Assembly (NCBI RefSeq): GCF_946479715.1
Contig: NZ_CAMLHF010000073.1
Location: 1-24,185, forward strand
Length of the DNA: 24,185 bases
Source of the DNA: an uncultured Pedobacter sp.
Lineage (GTDB): Bacteria; Bacteroidota; Bacteroidia; Sphingobacteriales; Sphingobacteriaceae
Direction: 5' to 3'
Part shown: piece by piece, positions 1-7,456 of the stretch
Numbering within the stretch: the stretch's first letter is position 1
Layout: each line of letters opens with the position of its first letter
Program-made: the position numbers and the translations under genes
The notes under the pieces: generated by a model
Database searches by the model: none
Told to the model about the DNA's origin: nothing
Seen by the model: the letters and a program-made list of their open reading frames with translations, nothing else

Positions 1-473
1 TGCTCGACTTCCCTCTGTTGGAGTGGGATGAAGAGACTGAAAGATACCATGCAATGCACCATCCATTCACCTCTCCTAAACCTGAAGATATTGACCTTTT
101 AGACTCTAAACCAGGAGAAGTAAGGGCAAATGCTTATGATATGGTAGTAAATGGAACTGAAATAGGTGGTGGTTCAATTCGTATCCACGACAGGGCTTTA
201 CAAGCGTTAATGTTTAAACATTTAGGCTTTTCAGCCGAAGAAGCACAAAAGCAATTTGGATTCTTAATGGACGCGTTTGAGTTTGGCGCTCCTCCACATG
301 GCGGTATTGCATTTGGATTCGATAGGTTATGCTCCATTTTTGCTGGCCTTGATACCATCCGTGATGTAATTGCTTTCCCTAAAAACAATTCCGGTAGAGA
401 TGTTATGATTGATAGCCCTTCTACAATTGATGAAAAGCAATTAAAGGAATTGAAAATAAAGACAACAGTTTAA
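1..473 (+). CDS. aspS: Aspartyl-tRNA synthetase, C-terminal part (5' end outside window)
   Basis: This is the 3' end of a class II aminoacyl-tRNA synthetase that charges tRNA-Asp in the cytoplasm. The frame is open from base 3, reading [11 protein letters not shown], with no start, so the gene begins upstream of the window. About 156 residues are visible. They contain the AspRS-typical MHHPFTSP segment, the GGGSIRIHD strand, class II motif 3 as GIAFGFDRL, and the AspRS C-terminal FPKNNSGRD segment. The order and spacing match the bacterial-type AspRS C-terminus. The stop TAA is at 471-473, and a strong hairpin terminator follows 44 bases later, shared with the convergent gene. Whether the enzyme is discriminating (Asp only) cannot be judged because the anticodon-binding domain is missing. 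Confidence 0.97.
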   Translation, partial: LDFPLLEWDEETERYHAMHHPFTSPKPEDIDLLDSKPGEVRANAYDMVVNGTEIGGGSIRIHDRALQALMFKHLGFSAEEAQKQFGFLMDAFEFGAPPHGGIAFGFDRLCSIFAGLDTIRDVIAFPKNNSGRDVMIDSPSTIDEKQLKELKIKTTV

Positions 474-517
474 TTGTTCGTCGGGATGACGAAATGGCAA
501 ATAAAAGAAGAGTCAAT

Positions 518-548
518 AAAAAAGGGAGTTCAAACGACTCCCTTTTTT
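518..548. terminator. Bidirectional Rho-independent terminator between aspS and the convergent 149-aa gene
   Basis: The arm AAAAAAGGGAGT (518-529) pairs perfectly with ACTCCCTTTTTT (537-548) around a 7-nt loop. It is a 12-bp stem with A/T runs at its base, so it gives a U-tract on either strand. It lies between the aspS stop (473) and the stop of the convergent gene (552). Confidence 0.9.
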
Positions 549-551
549 ATT

Positions 552-1001
552 TTAATACGTTTCACTGTCAGGCGGAATGCCATAATCAACATCCGCGCCT
601 TCTTTCTCTTTCTTTTTCTTAGAACCAGTAAACCACGATTTAACAGAATTAAAAATAGCTGACAAATGTTCCGCATCTAAGGTTTTCCCTACCTTATTCG
701 ATGCCAGTCCAACAAGGGTTTTAGTAAGAAACCCCGATCCTCTGAACAATGTAGTATTCATAATAAAAGGCAAGATATAAGACATCACACTACTACTCAG
801 ATTCAGTTTATCATCCATCTTAAGAAAAGCCGAAGGAGTTGCATATTTTTTGATAAATCCTCCTAAAGTAAACTGTCTGAAGTATACTTTGGTATCATTA
901 AACAATACATCTTCCTGCATTTTATATTCAACCTTTAGGCTAGCTACTGTTGCGTGCAGGTCTTCCAGGTTCCGAATATTATATTTTCTTATCTTCTTCA
1001 T
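552..1001 (-). CDS. Uncharacterised 149-aa protein, last gene of the signalling/envelope run
   Basis: I do not recognise a named family. The protein has a basic N-terminus (MKKIRKYNIRNLEDL) and a predicted helical first third. A mildly hydrophobic stretch at about residues 72-101 may be membrane-associated but has polar breaks. A lysine-rich run (SKKKKEKEG, about 127-135) precedes an acidic tail. Its start overlaps the 3' end of the upstream holin-like gene by 23 bp in another frame, which indicates translational coupling. A role with the neighbouring membrane protein and YtxH-like protein in the envelope is an inference from position only. The stop codon sits directly beside the bidirectional terminator. 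The gene call is supported by coupling, by length and by a good terminator after it. Confidence 0.85.
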   Translation of the reverse strand: MKKIRKYNIRNLEDLHATVASLKVEYKMQEDVLFNDTKVYFRQFTLGGFIKKYATPSAFLKMDDKLNLSSSVMSYILPFIMNTTLFRGSGFLTKTLVGLASNKVGKTLDAEHLSAIFNSVKSWFTGSKKKKEKEGADVDYGIPPDSETY

Positions 1002-1368
1002 CCTTATCCGCCAATTTGTTAAAGTAATTTCTGATAGTAAAGTTAATTATTGCCTTCTCGATGTATTTTTCCTTAGTGTAATAAACGATCAGTGCCAAAA
1101 AGACATAGATTAAGGCCACACAACCAAAACCCCTTGCATAACTACCAAGTAGGTCTGATAAGAATAGGGCTAAAGTAAAAGTACCAAACAAAAAAGCCAG
1201 TATAAAGCATATAGCGACTACAGCATTGGTTACCAAATCCGCAAATATCTTCGAGATTTTCTCTACAAGATATAAGCGGGTGTACTCAACCCTCGTATCT
1301 AAATAACTCTTCGCATCTTCATATAAGTCCTCAATGCCCTTTTCTTTATTTTCGTGATTTTCCTCCAT
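979..1368 (-). CDS. Holin-superfamily-like small membrane protein (phage holin / Holin-X type)
   Basis: A 129-residue membrane protein with a charged, helical N-terminus (about 1-42). Two hydrophobic segments follow, at about 46-70 and 79-98, with a short SDLLGSYARG turn between them. The C-terminal tail is charged and ends in a KDEEDKK cluster. This layout fits the putative holin-superfamily proteins (Pfam Phage_holin_3_6 type) common as chromosomal genes in Bacteroidota. They are not evidence of a prophage, and no endolysin or phage gene is nearby. The gene follows the YtxH-like gene by 24 bp and overlaps the next gene by 23 bp, so the three are probably cotranscribed. The molecular function of chromosomal members is not established. 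A role in envelope stress is inferred from the neighbours. Confidence 0.85.
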   Translation of the reverse strand: MEENHENKEKGIEDLYEDAKSYLDTRVEYTRLYLVEKISKIFADLVTNAVVAICFILAFLFGTFTLALFLSDLLGSYARGFGCVALIYVFLALIVYYTKEKYIEKAIINFTIRNYFNKLADKDEEDKKI

Positions 1369-1392
1369 GCTGTTGGTTTAAAGACTTGTTTA

Positions 1393-1659
1393 TTAAGCGT
1401 GTTCTACATCGTCAACAAATTCCTCTTCAGATTGACGAAGTTTGCTTTTAACAGAACCTACAACCTTATCTTTCAAACTGGCCAGGTGGTTTATTTCATC
1501 TGCAGCTTTATCTCTGATAGAATCTCCAAGATCTTTTAATGATTGACTTAACTTATCTCTGGTATCACTTCCTTTTTCAGGTGCTAAAAGTAACCCCAAT
1601 GCTGCACCCGCAGCCAAACCGGCTAAAAGCCCTATTAATACTTTTGAATTATCACTCAT
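1393..1659 (-). CDS. YtxH-domain protein
   Basis: An 88-residue protein with one Gly/Ala/Leu-rich transmembrane segment at about residues 8-26 (LIGLLAGLAAGAALGLLLAP). It is followed directly by the family hallmark APEKGSDTRDKL and an amphipathic charged helix to about residue 80. This is the standard layout of YtxH (PF12732) proteins, which are small membrane-anchored, general-stress-type proteins of unknown biochemical function. The C-terminus is acidic (EEEFVDDVEHA). The gene lies 52 bp downstream of the AI-2E permease gene and 24 bp upstream of the holin-like gene. I saw no convincing -7 element in the 52-bp gap, so transcription from further upstream is likely. Confidence 0.92.
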   Translation of the reverse strand: MSDNSKVLIGLLAGLAAGAALGLLLAPEKGSDTRDKLSQSLKDLGDSIRDKAADEINHLASLKDKVVGSVKSKLRQSEEEFVDDVEHA

Positions 1660-1711
1660 GACATTTTAATTTATGTTTAACATTTATATTCTATTTCCGC
1701 TGTCCGTATTA

Positions 1712-2764
1712 TTATAACTCACCAGGCTCTGAAATTGTTTTAATTCTCTCCAATCTTTCAGATGCCATAGCACTTGTTTCATATATTTTTATCAATAATA
1801 CAAAATAAGATATCAATAATGGGCCAAATACCAGCCCCAGTATCCCAAATAAAGGTATACCAATAACTACGCCAATTACCGTGGTTATTGGATGAATATT
1901 TCCAATCCGCTTTGCAATCATAAAACGGATCACATTGTCGATGTTAATGATCACCACAAATCCAAATATCAGCATTGCCCAGCCTGCAAAATTGTTGCCC
2001 TCTGCAATTTGCAATAACGCTGCAGGTACAAAAACGACTGGTGGCCCAAGTATTGGCACAAATGATATAAAGGCAGTTATTACGCCCCAAAATACCGGAT
2101 CTGTATAACCTAAAACATAAAAGGCAAGCCCTAAAAGAGATCCTTGCACCAAAGCAATAAACCCCTGACCTACAACATTTGCATAGGTTGTATTTCGCAT
2201 TTCTTCGGCAAATCGTTGTGCATTTTGCTCTCTAAAGGGTGCATATTTTACCAGAGCAGATTCAAATGTTTCTCGCTCTACCAGCATAAAGTAGAGTAAG
2301 AAATACATTAAAAGTAAGCCCAAAATAATATTAAACGCTCCAGTAATAAGTGAAGGGAATAATTCTGTGGCCCATACCCCTGCTTTTTTCACTCCTTCTT
2401 CAACAAGATTTTGAAGATCTCCATCTATTGGGATTAGGTGCTTTAGTTTAAAAATGACATTCTTAAAATATGATGGATCACCCTGCAATTCTGCAATCTT
2501 ATTAATCATCATACTGCTTAATGCATAAAAAGGAAGGATGATAACAATTATTGATATGAAGAGCAATAAAATAGCCGAAAAACGTCTATTCATCCCCTTC
2601 TCGTCAACAAAATAAATAAAGGCGGGTCGCAATAAGGTGTACAACACAAGTGTGCTTAATATAGACCCAAAAATACCTTGTAAGGAAAATGCGATTAAAC
2701 AACCTAAAGCTATTATAATGACAAGATTGATATTATTCCTTTGCTTATATGTAAATATTGACAT
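1712..2764 (-). CDS. AI-2E family transporter / permease
   Basis: A 350-residue polytopic inner-membrane protein of the AI-2E (PerM/TqsA/YdiK) family, PF01594. Hydrophobic segments lie at about 13-50 (a pair), 62-85, 140-162, 198-220, 226-252, 260-280 and 293-328. The soluble region at about 88-135 between the early and late helices is typical. Family signatures are PILGPPVVFVPAAL (about 237-250), DNVIRFMIAKRIG, and the C-terminal PLFGILGLVFGPLL. Members export diverse small solutes or Na+/H+. The name AI-2E does not prove autoinducer export, and no lux gene is nearby. The ATG is preceded by AAAGGA, a rare Shine-Dalgarno-like match in this window, and lies 11 bp after the REC-PAS-kinase gene, so the two are probably cotranscribed. 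Confidence 0.93.
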   Translation of the reverse strand: MSIFTYKQRNNINLVIIIALGCLIAFSLQGIFGSILSTLVLYTLLRPAFIYFVDEKGMNRRFSAILLLFISIIVIILPFYALSSMMINKIAELQGDPSYFKNVIFKLKHLIPIDGDLQNLVEEGVKKAGVWATELFPSLITGAFNIILGLLLMYFLLYFMLVERETFESALVKYAPFREQNAQRFAEEMRNTTYANVVGQGFIALVQGSLLGLAFYVLGYTDPVFWGVITAFISFVPILGPPVVFVPAALLQIAEGNNFAGWAMLIFGFVVIINIDNVIRFMIAKRIGNIHPITTVIGVVIGIPLFGILGLVFGPLLISYFVLLIKIYETSAMASERLERIKTISEPGEL

Positions 2765-2775
2765 AATCCTTTAGG

Positions 2776-4233
2776 TTAAAACCAGAGGGTCCCCTCATGA
2801 TATATTGGAATGCGGATCAGGAATAAACTCCCTTGTGCAAGTTGTTTCAGTTTAATGGAACCATTGTGAGTAGTTAATACACGCTGAGCATGGGTAAGCC
2901 CTAATCCACTGGCACGTTTTTTTGTTGTAAAAAATGGCTCAAAAATCTTTTCCTGATTTTTGGGGTTTACTCCCGAACCATTATCCTCTATCGCAATTTC
3001 ATACATTCCCCTATCAGCTGTGCTTGTTATGTGAATTATTTTAGGGTAACTCTGCATGGCTTCAACCGCATTCTTAATAACACTGACCAGCGCATTTTTT
3101 ATTTTAGGTTTATCGAGTAATACCTTTTGCTCCGACTGATGAAATTGTGTTGTTAACTTTATATTGTGCCCAACTATTAAATCTTCCACATCGGAAATGG
3201 CTTCTTCAATTACTGTTAAAATATTATGTCGCTGAAGATTTAATGTTTTTGTTTCAGTGCTGGAAATAAAGTTTTGCATCAGCTGATTCACCCTATCACA
3301 ATTACTTTTTATGATTTCCAGGTAAGACTGGATTGTTTCATTACAAGCAATTGCAGGATCAGCCGCCAGCTCATCTAATGCAAGATTGACAGTGCTTAGA
3401 GGGTCTCTGATCTCTTCGCCCAATCCCTTCGCAATATGTTCCGAGATTGACATTTTACCCAGACTAACAGATCTTTCTTCTATATCCTTTCTATGCCTCA
3501 GATCATGAATAATGGTATGGTAAACCTCTTCCACATTCACCATATCTGTTTGAATAAACGAAGACAAACTACAACAGCAGACCTCTGATTTACTTGAAAT
3601 CAACTCGCATTCAAAATCACTTAGAGAGCCGTTACTTTCCATTAGTTCTCTAAATCTTTCTCCATCTTCTGCATTGTTAAAAATAGCACTTGTGTTTAGC
3701 TGGAGTATAGCTGATCGTTCGTAATCAAGGAACTTTAATCCTGCACTATTGATATCGTAAATTCTTCCTGAGTAATCAGACACAAGGATTGGATCTTTTG
3801 CTTGTTCAAAAATAGCCCTATACTTCCGTTCACTATCTTTCAAAGCCTTTGTTGCACTTGCTTCTTTAATTGAGTAACGGATACTTCGATCTAATGACGA
3901 AGGGTCTATCTCATCTTTCACCAAATAATCAGCAGCACCAATATTCATAGCTTGTTCATCAATAACCAAATCGCCTTTACCTGTAAGTATGATTATTGGC
4001 TCTTCACAACCAGAATTAATTGCTTCATTTAATAAGTCTATTCCGGTTCCCTTCCCTAATCTGTAATCAACAAGGTAAACATCAAACTGCTTCTTTAAAA
4101 TGGCGAAAATTCCCTTTTCATAGCTGTTTACCCATGATAGTTCATACGACTCCGAAATCTGATCAAAAACTTCCCTCGTTAGGATGTAATCATCTTCATC
4201 ATCATCTATCAATAAAACTCTTACCTGCTTCAT
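2776..4233 (-). CDS. REC-PAS-histidine kinase fusion with Glu in place of the acceptor His
   Basis: A 485-residue soluble protein with no transmembrane segment. Residues 1-120 are a receiver with acidic pocket D10-D12, phospho-acceptor D56 (YLVDYRLG), T84 and K106. Residues about 134-252 are a PAS domain, with an odd C219-C220-C221 run in its last strands. Residues about 258-330 align with a DHp helix, but the H-box that normally reads HEIRNPL here reads EEIRDPL. The codon for residue 273 is GAA (3415-3417), so the phospho-acceptor His is Glu. The C-terminal HATPase domain looks intact, with N-box IKNAVEAM, DNGSG, FEPFFTTK and GLGLTHAQ. It may bind or hydrolyse ATP without classical autophosphorylation, may use another residue, or may act as a regulatory partner of the kinase just upstream. 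Its start is 13 bp after that kinase's stop. Confidence 0.93.
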   Translation of the reverse strand: MKQVRVLLIDDDEDDYILTREVFDQISESYELSWVNSYEKGIFAILKKQFDVYLVDYRLGKGTGIDLLNEAINSGCEEPIIILTGKGDLVIDEQAMNIGAADYLVKDEIDPSSLDRSIRYSIKEASATKALKDSERKYRAIFEQAKDPILVSDYSGRIYDINSAGLKFLDYERSAILQLNTSAIFNNAEDGERFRELMESNGSLSDFECELISSKSEVCCCSLSSFIQTDMVNVEEVYHTIIHDLRHRKDIEERSVSLGKMSISEHIAKGLGEEIRDPLSTVNLALDELAADPAIACNETIQSYLEIIKSNCDRVNQLMQNFISSTETKTLNLQRHNILTVIEEAISDVEDLIVGHNIKLTTQFHQSEQKVLLDKPKIKNALVSVIKNAVEAMQSYPKIIHITSTADRGMYEIAIEDNGSGVNPKNQEKIFEPFFTTKKRASGLGLTHAQRVLTTHNGSIKLKQLAQGSLFLIRIPIYHEGTLWF

Positions 4234-4246
4234 TATCAGATTGTTT

Positions 4247-5884
4247 TCATTTATTTTGTTTCTTAGGAAGAATTACTACAAAAGTGGCTCCTTCCCCAGG
4301 TTTGCTTTCTGCAAAAATAAAACCAGAATGATTATCTGTTATCCTCTTACATATAGCCAACCCAATACCTGTTCCTTCATAGTCAACCCTTGAATGTAAG
4401 CGATGAAAAATATCAAAGATTTTCAAAGCATCTTCGGTTTCAAAACCAATTCCATTGTCCTTTACTTCAACAACACAATATAACTGGTTTTTGTTGATCT
4501 CAGGTATATTCATTTCATGCCCATATTTGGTGATGCAGGATATTGCGATACCGGGAGCCTCATTTTGATTTGTGAACTTTAAAGAATTTCCTATTAAATT
4601 TTGAAAAAGTTGCATTAACTGACTTTCAACACCCTCTATTTCATCCTCCTCAAAATCAATGGTAACTAAGGCCTTTTTAAGCTCTATTGTAAAATCAAGA
4701 TCACTTAATGTTTTTCTTACAATATCGCCAAGTTTAAGTTTAGAAAAGCTTTTATTACCCCTTGTAAGCTTAGAAAATGCAAGCAGATCGTCAATCAATG
4801 CACGCATTCTTTCGGAGGCACTCCTCATCCTGCTGATATAATCCTGAGCTTCAACATTCATCTGCTCTCCATACTTATCTTTCAATCGGTCTCCAAAAGC
4901 CTGTATCTTTCTTAAGGGCTCCTGTAAATCGTGCGAAGCAACGTAAGCAAATTGTTCCAAATCCTGGTTAGAGCGATTCAGTTCAACTACCTTTTCTTCC
5001 AACTGTACCTGGGCCTCTCTTAGTTGAGTTACATCCTGTGTGTTCCCAATGTAAGCATAGTTATCATTTAACCCAATTAGTTTATGTTCTGCAGTGGTTA
5101 GCACATGCCGGATCTCTCCGGAAGGCAACACGATTCTATAGTTTATCTTAAAAGCTATTTTATCTTTTTTCGCCTTATAAAAATTCTCCATAAAAAGTGG
5201 AAGATCATCCTCGTGAACAAGCCCTTTATAAAATGAAAAATTAACGAAGATCGAATGCGGAAGAAACCCATGGATGTTATACATCTCATCAGACCAAAGA
5301 ATAAACTCCTTACCATCAATCCATTCCCAGCTTCCGCTGTGCGAAACCATTTCCGCTTCTCTTAATAAGGATTCGTTTATTCTAAGCTTTAAAACAGCTT
5401 CTTTTAACTCGGTAATATCTTGGATGGTACCAACAAGCTTATCTTCTCCCTCGACATAAAATCCCTGCCCAAGCACGTATTTTCTTGCTCCCGAAGGCTG
5501 TACAATTTGATATTCAACCGCAAAAGATGTTTTATTAGCAATTGCAGATTTCAGTTCTTTAGATACCTTCTCCCTATACTCAGGAGCTACAACTTGTTCA
5601 TTGATAAAAGTATCGGGCAGAAAATCATCGTTTTTAAACCCATATACTTTATAAAGCTCTTCAGACCATTTAACTTGTCCGCTTTCTACAAAAATCTCCC
5701 AGCTTCCAAGATGGGTAATTCGCTCAGCAAGATTGAGGACCTCAACCCGTTCTAAAAGATATTTATTCTGATTTTGTAGCGCTGCAACTTCATCTCTTAG
5801 CCCACGAACTACCGACATACTCCTAAAAAGGAAATATCCCAGGGTCAACAGCCCGATAAAGATGACAGTAACTACCAGTAACAC
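4247..5884 (-). CDS. Membrane-anchored PAS-PAS sensor histidine kinase
   Basis: A 545-residue kinase with one N-terminal transmembrane helix (about residues 2-20) and a short coiled coil. Two PAS/PAC units follow (about 50-165 and 170-292), each with the SxSGSWE/HLGSWE-type opening and the conserved GTIQDITEL and GNTQDVTQL PAC ends. A HisKA domain carries the H-box VASHDLQEPL with acceptor H318. The HATPase domain has N-box NLIGNSLKFTN, DNGIGF and GTGIGLAICKR. There is no receiver domain, so it is a classical sensor. The start is GTG, one base after the TAA of the NtrC-type regulator gene. The only later candidates would remove the membrane helix, so translational coupling is likely. It is the obvious partner for that regulator. 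Confidence 0.94.
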   Translation of the reverse strand: MLLVVTVIFIGLLTLGYFLFRSMSVVRGLRDEVAALQNQNKYLLERVEVLNLAERITHLGSWEIFVESGQVKWSEELYKVYGFKNDDFLPDTFINEQVVAPEYREKVSKELKSAIANKTSFAVEYQIVQPSGARKYVLGQGFYVEGEDKLVGTIQDITELKEAVLKLRINESLLREAEMVSHSGSWEWIDGKEFILWSDEMYNIHGFLPHSIFVNFSFYKGLVHEDDLPLFMENFYKAKKDKIAFKINYRIVLPSGEIRHVLTTAEHKLIGLNDNYAYIGNTQDVTQLREAQVQLEEKVVELNRSNQDLEQFAYVASHDLQEPLRKIQAFGDRLKDKYGEQMNVEAQDYISRMRSASERMRALIDDLLAFSKLTRGNKSFSKLKLGDIVRKTLSDLDFTIELKKALVTIDFEEDEIEGVESQLMQLFQNLIGNSLKFTNQNEAPGIAISCITKYGHEMNIPEINKNQLYCVVEVKDNGIGFETEDALKIFDIFHRLHSRVDYEGTGIGLAICKRITDNHSGFIFAESKPGEGATFVVILPKKQNK

Positions 5885-5885
5885 T

Positions 5886-7286
5886 TTACGTATCCAAATT
5901 AATCGCTCTCATTTTGTTATACAACGTTTTCCGGTCGATATTTAGAATTTTTGCGGCCTTGGTTTTATTAAAATTTACTTCTCTTAAAACTTTTAAAATA
6001 GCGTCATACTCTGCTTCCAGAGCTGCATTTTTTAAATCCCTTGGTTTTTCGATGCGAGAAATTGAACTTTCAATAGCTGATGCCTTGGCATAGGTAGAGA
6101 TCTCAAGAGGAAGCGCCTTTAATTGTATTTCCTGACTCTCAGTAAGCAGGGTAGCTCTTCTCACTACGTTTTTAAGCTCCCTAACATTACCTGGCCAATT
6201 GTAGGTCAGGAAACAATCTACAACCTCTTCAGAAAACCCTTGAACGTTCCTTGACAATTCCTGATTTGCAACATCCAAAAACGTATATGCAAAAACCATA
6301 ATATCGTCACCCCTTTGACTTAAGGGTGGTAAGCCAATAGAAAATTCATTGAACCGATGGTAAAGATCTTCTCTAAATTTCCCTTTCTGAATAGCATTGG
6401 AAAGATTTTCATTCGTTGCAACAATTATTCTTACATCCAAATCGATCTCTTTGGTGCTACCTATTCTTTTAATCTTTCTTTCTTGTACCGTTCTCAATAA
6501 AGCGGCCTGGATATCATAAGAAAGGTTCCCAACTTCATCCAGAAAAAGCGTCCCCCCATTAGCCATTTCAAAGTGACCAATTTTAGTATAAAGGGCTCCT
6601 GTAAATGATCCCTTTTCATGACCAAAAAATTCGCTCCCCGCCAATTCTTTAGTAAGAGAACCACAATCCATTGCTACAAACGGGCGATCTTTTCTTGGGC
6701 TATTTAAATGGATTGCTTTAGCTACAGATTCTTTTCCTGTACCGCTTTCGCCTGTTAAAATTACACTATAAGAAGTTGGTGCAACCAATTGTATCTGCTT
6801 CAATAACTCCTTTGAAGCAGGGCTTTGCCCGGCAACAAAATTGTCTACCTGCTTATAGGCCTGTTTTGCCGTCTTTTGCTTTGTCGTTTCAGAAGATGTT
6901 TCCGATTGATTTGTATTTAATGCAATCTGGGTTTCTATTGCCTTATTAATGGTATTTAAAATTTCATCGGGATATAGTGGCTTGGTAATATAATCATACG
7001 CCCCTAATTTAATCAGTTCTACTGCAAGCTTAATATCCGAATAACCTGTAATAATAATAACTCCTGTGCTAGGATAGCTTTCCTTTATCTTGATCAGCAT
7101 TTCTCTCCCATCTGTATCATCAAGCCTGTAATCACATAAAACAAGATCATAAGCTTCTTTAGCCAGATAATCCATTGCAGCTACACCACTAGTAGCTGTT
7201 GATACACTAAATGAATTTCGGGTTAAAAATTTGGACAATAGCACACCGATGTTTACCTCATCGTCAACAATTAATATTTTTCTCAT
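5886..7286 (-). CDS. Sigma-54-dependent response regulator, NtrC family
   Basis: An activator of RpoN promoters, 466 aa from the chosen ATG at 7286. That start gives MRKILIVDDE, the usual receiver start, with an AGG six bases upstream. An in-frame ATG at 7310 would add eight residues. In numbering from the 7310 ATG, the receiver has D60 (VLCDYRLD), T88 and K110 (ITKPLYP). The AAA+ domain has Walker A GESGTGKE (187-194), the sigma-54 contact loop GSFTGA (234-239, an accepted variant of GAFTGA), Walker B LFLDEV (255-260) and the FREDLYHRF segment. A Fis-type helix-turn-helix ends the protein (about 435-472, NKTKAAKILNIDRKTLYNKM). All catalytic features are intact. It is the first gene of the minus-strand run and is directly followed by its probable kinase. 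Its targets are not visible: I found no -24/-12 (TGGC-N8-TTGC) site in the nearby gaps. Confidence 0.95.
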   Translation of the reverse strand: MRKILIVDDEVNIGVLLSKFLTRNSFSVSTATSGVAAMDYLAKEAYDLVLCDYRLDDTDGREMLIKIKESYPSTGVIIITGYSDIKLAVELIKLGAYDYITKPLYPDEILNTINKAIETQIALNTNQSETSSETTKQKTAKQAYKQVDNFVAGQSPASKELLKQIQLVAPTSYSVILTGESGTGKESVAKAIHLNSPRKDRPFVAMDCGSLTKELAGSEFFGHEKGSFTGALYTKIGHFEMANGGTLFLDEVGNLSYDIQAALLRTVQERKIKRIGSTKEIDLDVRIIVATNENLSNAIQKGKFREDLYHRFNEFSIGLPPLSQRGDDIMVFAYTFLDVANQELSRNVQGFSEEVVDCFLTYNWPGNVRELKNVVRRATLLTESQEIQLKALPLEISTYAKASAIESSISRIEKPRDLKNAALEAEYDAILKVLREVNFNKTKAAKILNIDRKTLYNKMRAINLDT

Positions 7287-7405
7287 ATTACCTAAAAAAT
7301 TAGAGCGCATTTGATGAAATAAATATAACTAGTTTTTTTTAACTGGGAAATATTTTCTACAGTTTTATAAAAAAAGTATACAATTTTTTTCTCACTTTGC
7401 AACAA

Positions 7406-7440
7406 AGCCTCAATAAATCTCTACAAGATCTAATGAGGCT
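7406..7440 (-). terminator. Possible weak terminator after the crotonase gene
   Basis: The arm AGCCTCA (7406-7412) pairs with TGAGGCT (7434-7440). An inner ATCT/AGAT stem brackets CTACA. On the minus strand only a short TTGTT follows, so termination would be weak. The rest of the 146-bp gap (7311-7456) is very AT-rich, with no clear promoter. Confidence 0.3.
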
Positions 7441-7456
7441 CAGCTAATTGAGGACT

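Noticed and set aside
474..662. Plus-strand reading frame after aspS
   Set aside because: It crosses the terminator and lies antisense to the 149-aa gene; no ribosome site or recognisable protein.
979..1368. Holin-like gene as sign of a prophage
   Set aside because: No endolysin, terminase, capsid, integrase or att site is present. Chromosomal holin-superfamily genes beside YtxH are common in this group.
1712..2764. AI-2 quorum-sensing export by the AI-2E family protein
   Set aside because: The family name does not prove substrate, and no luxS or lsr-type gene is nearby.
4020..4331. Plus-strand reading frame of about 103 codons
   Set aside because: It is antisense to the two kinase genes, with low-complexity shadow composition.
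7380..7420. Possible sigma-54 -24/-12 promoter upstream of the NtrC-type gene (GGCTTTGTTGC on the minus strand)
   Set aside because: GG and GC are 7 bases apart instead of the 10 required, so it does not fit the consensus.
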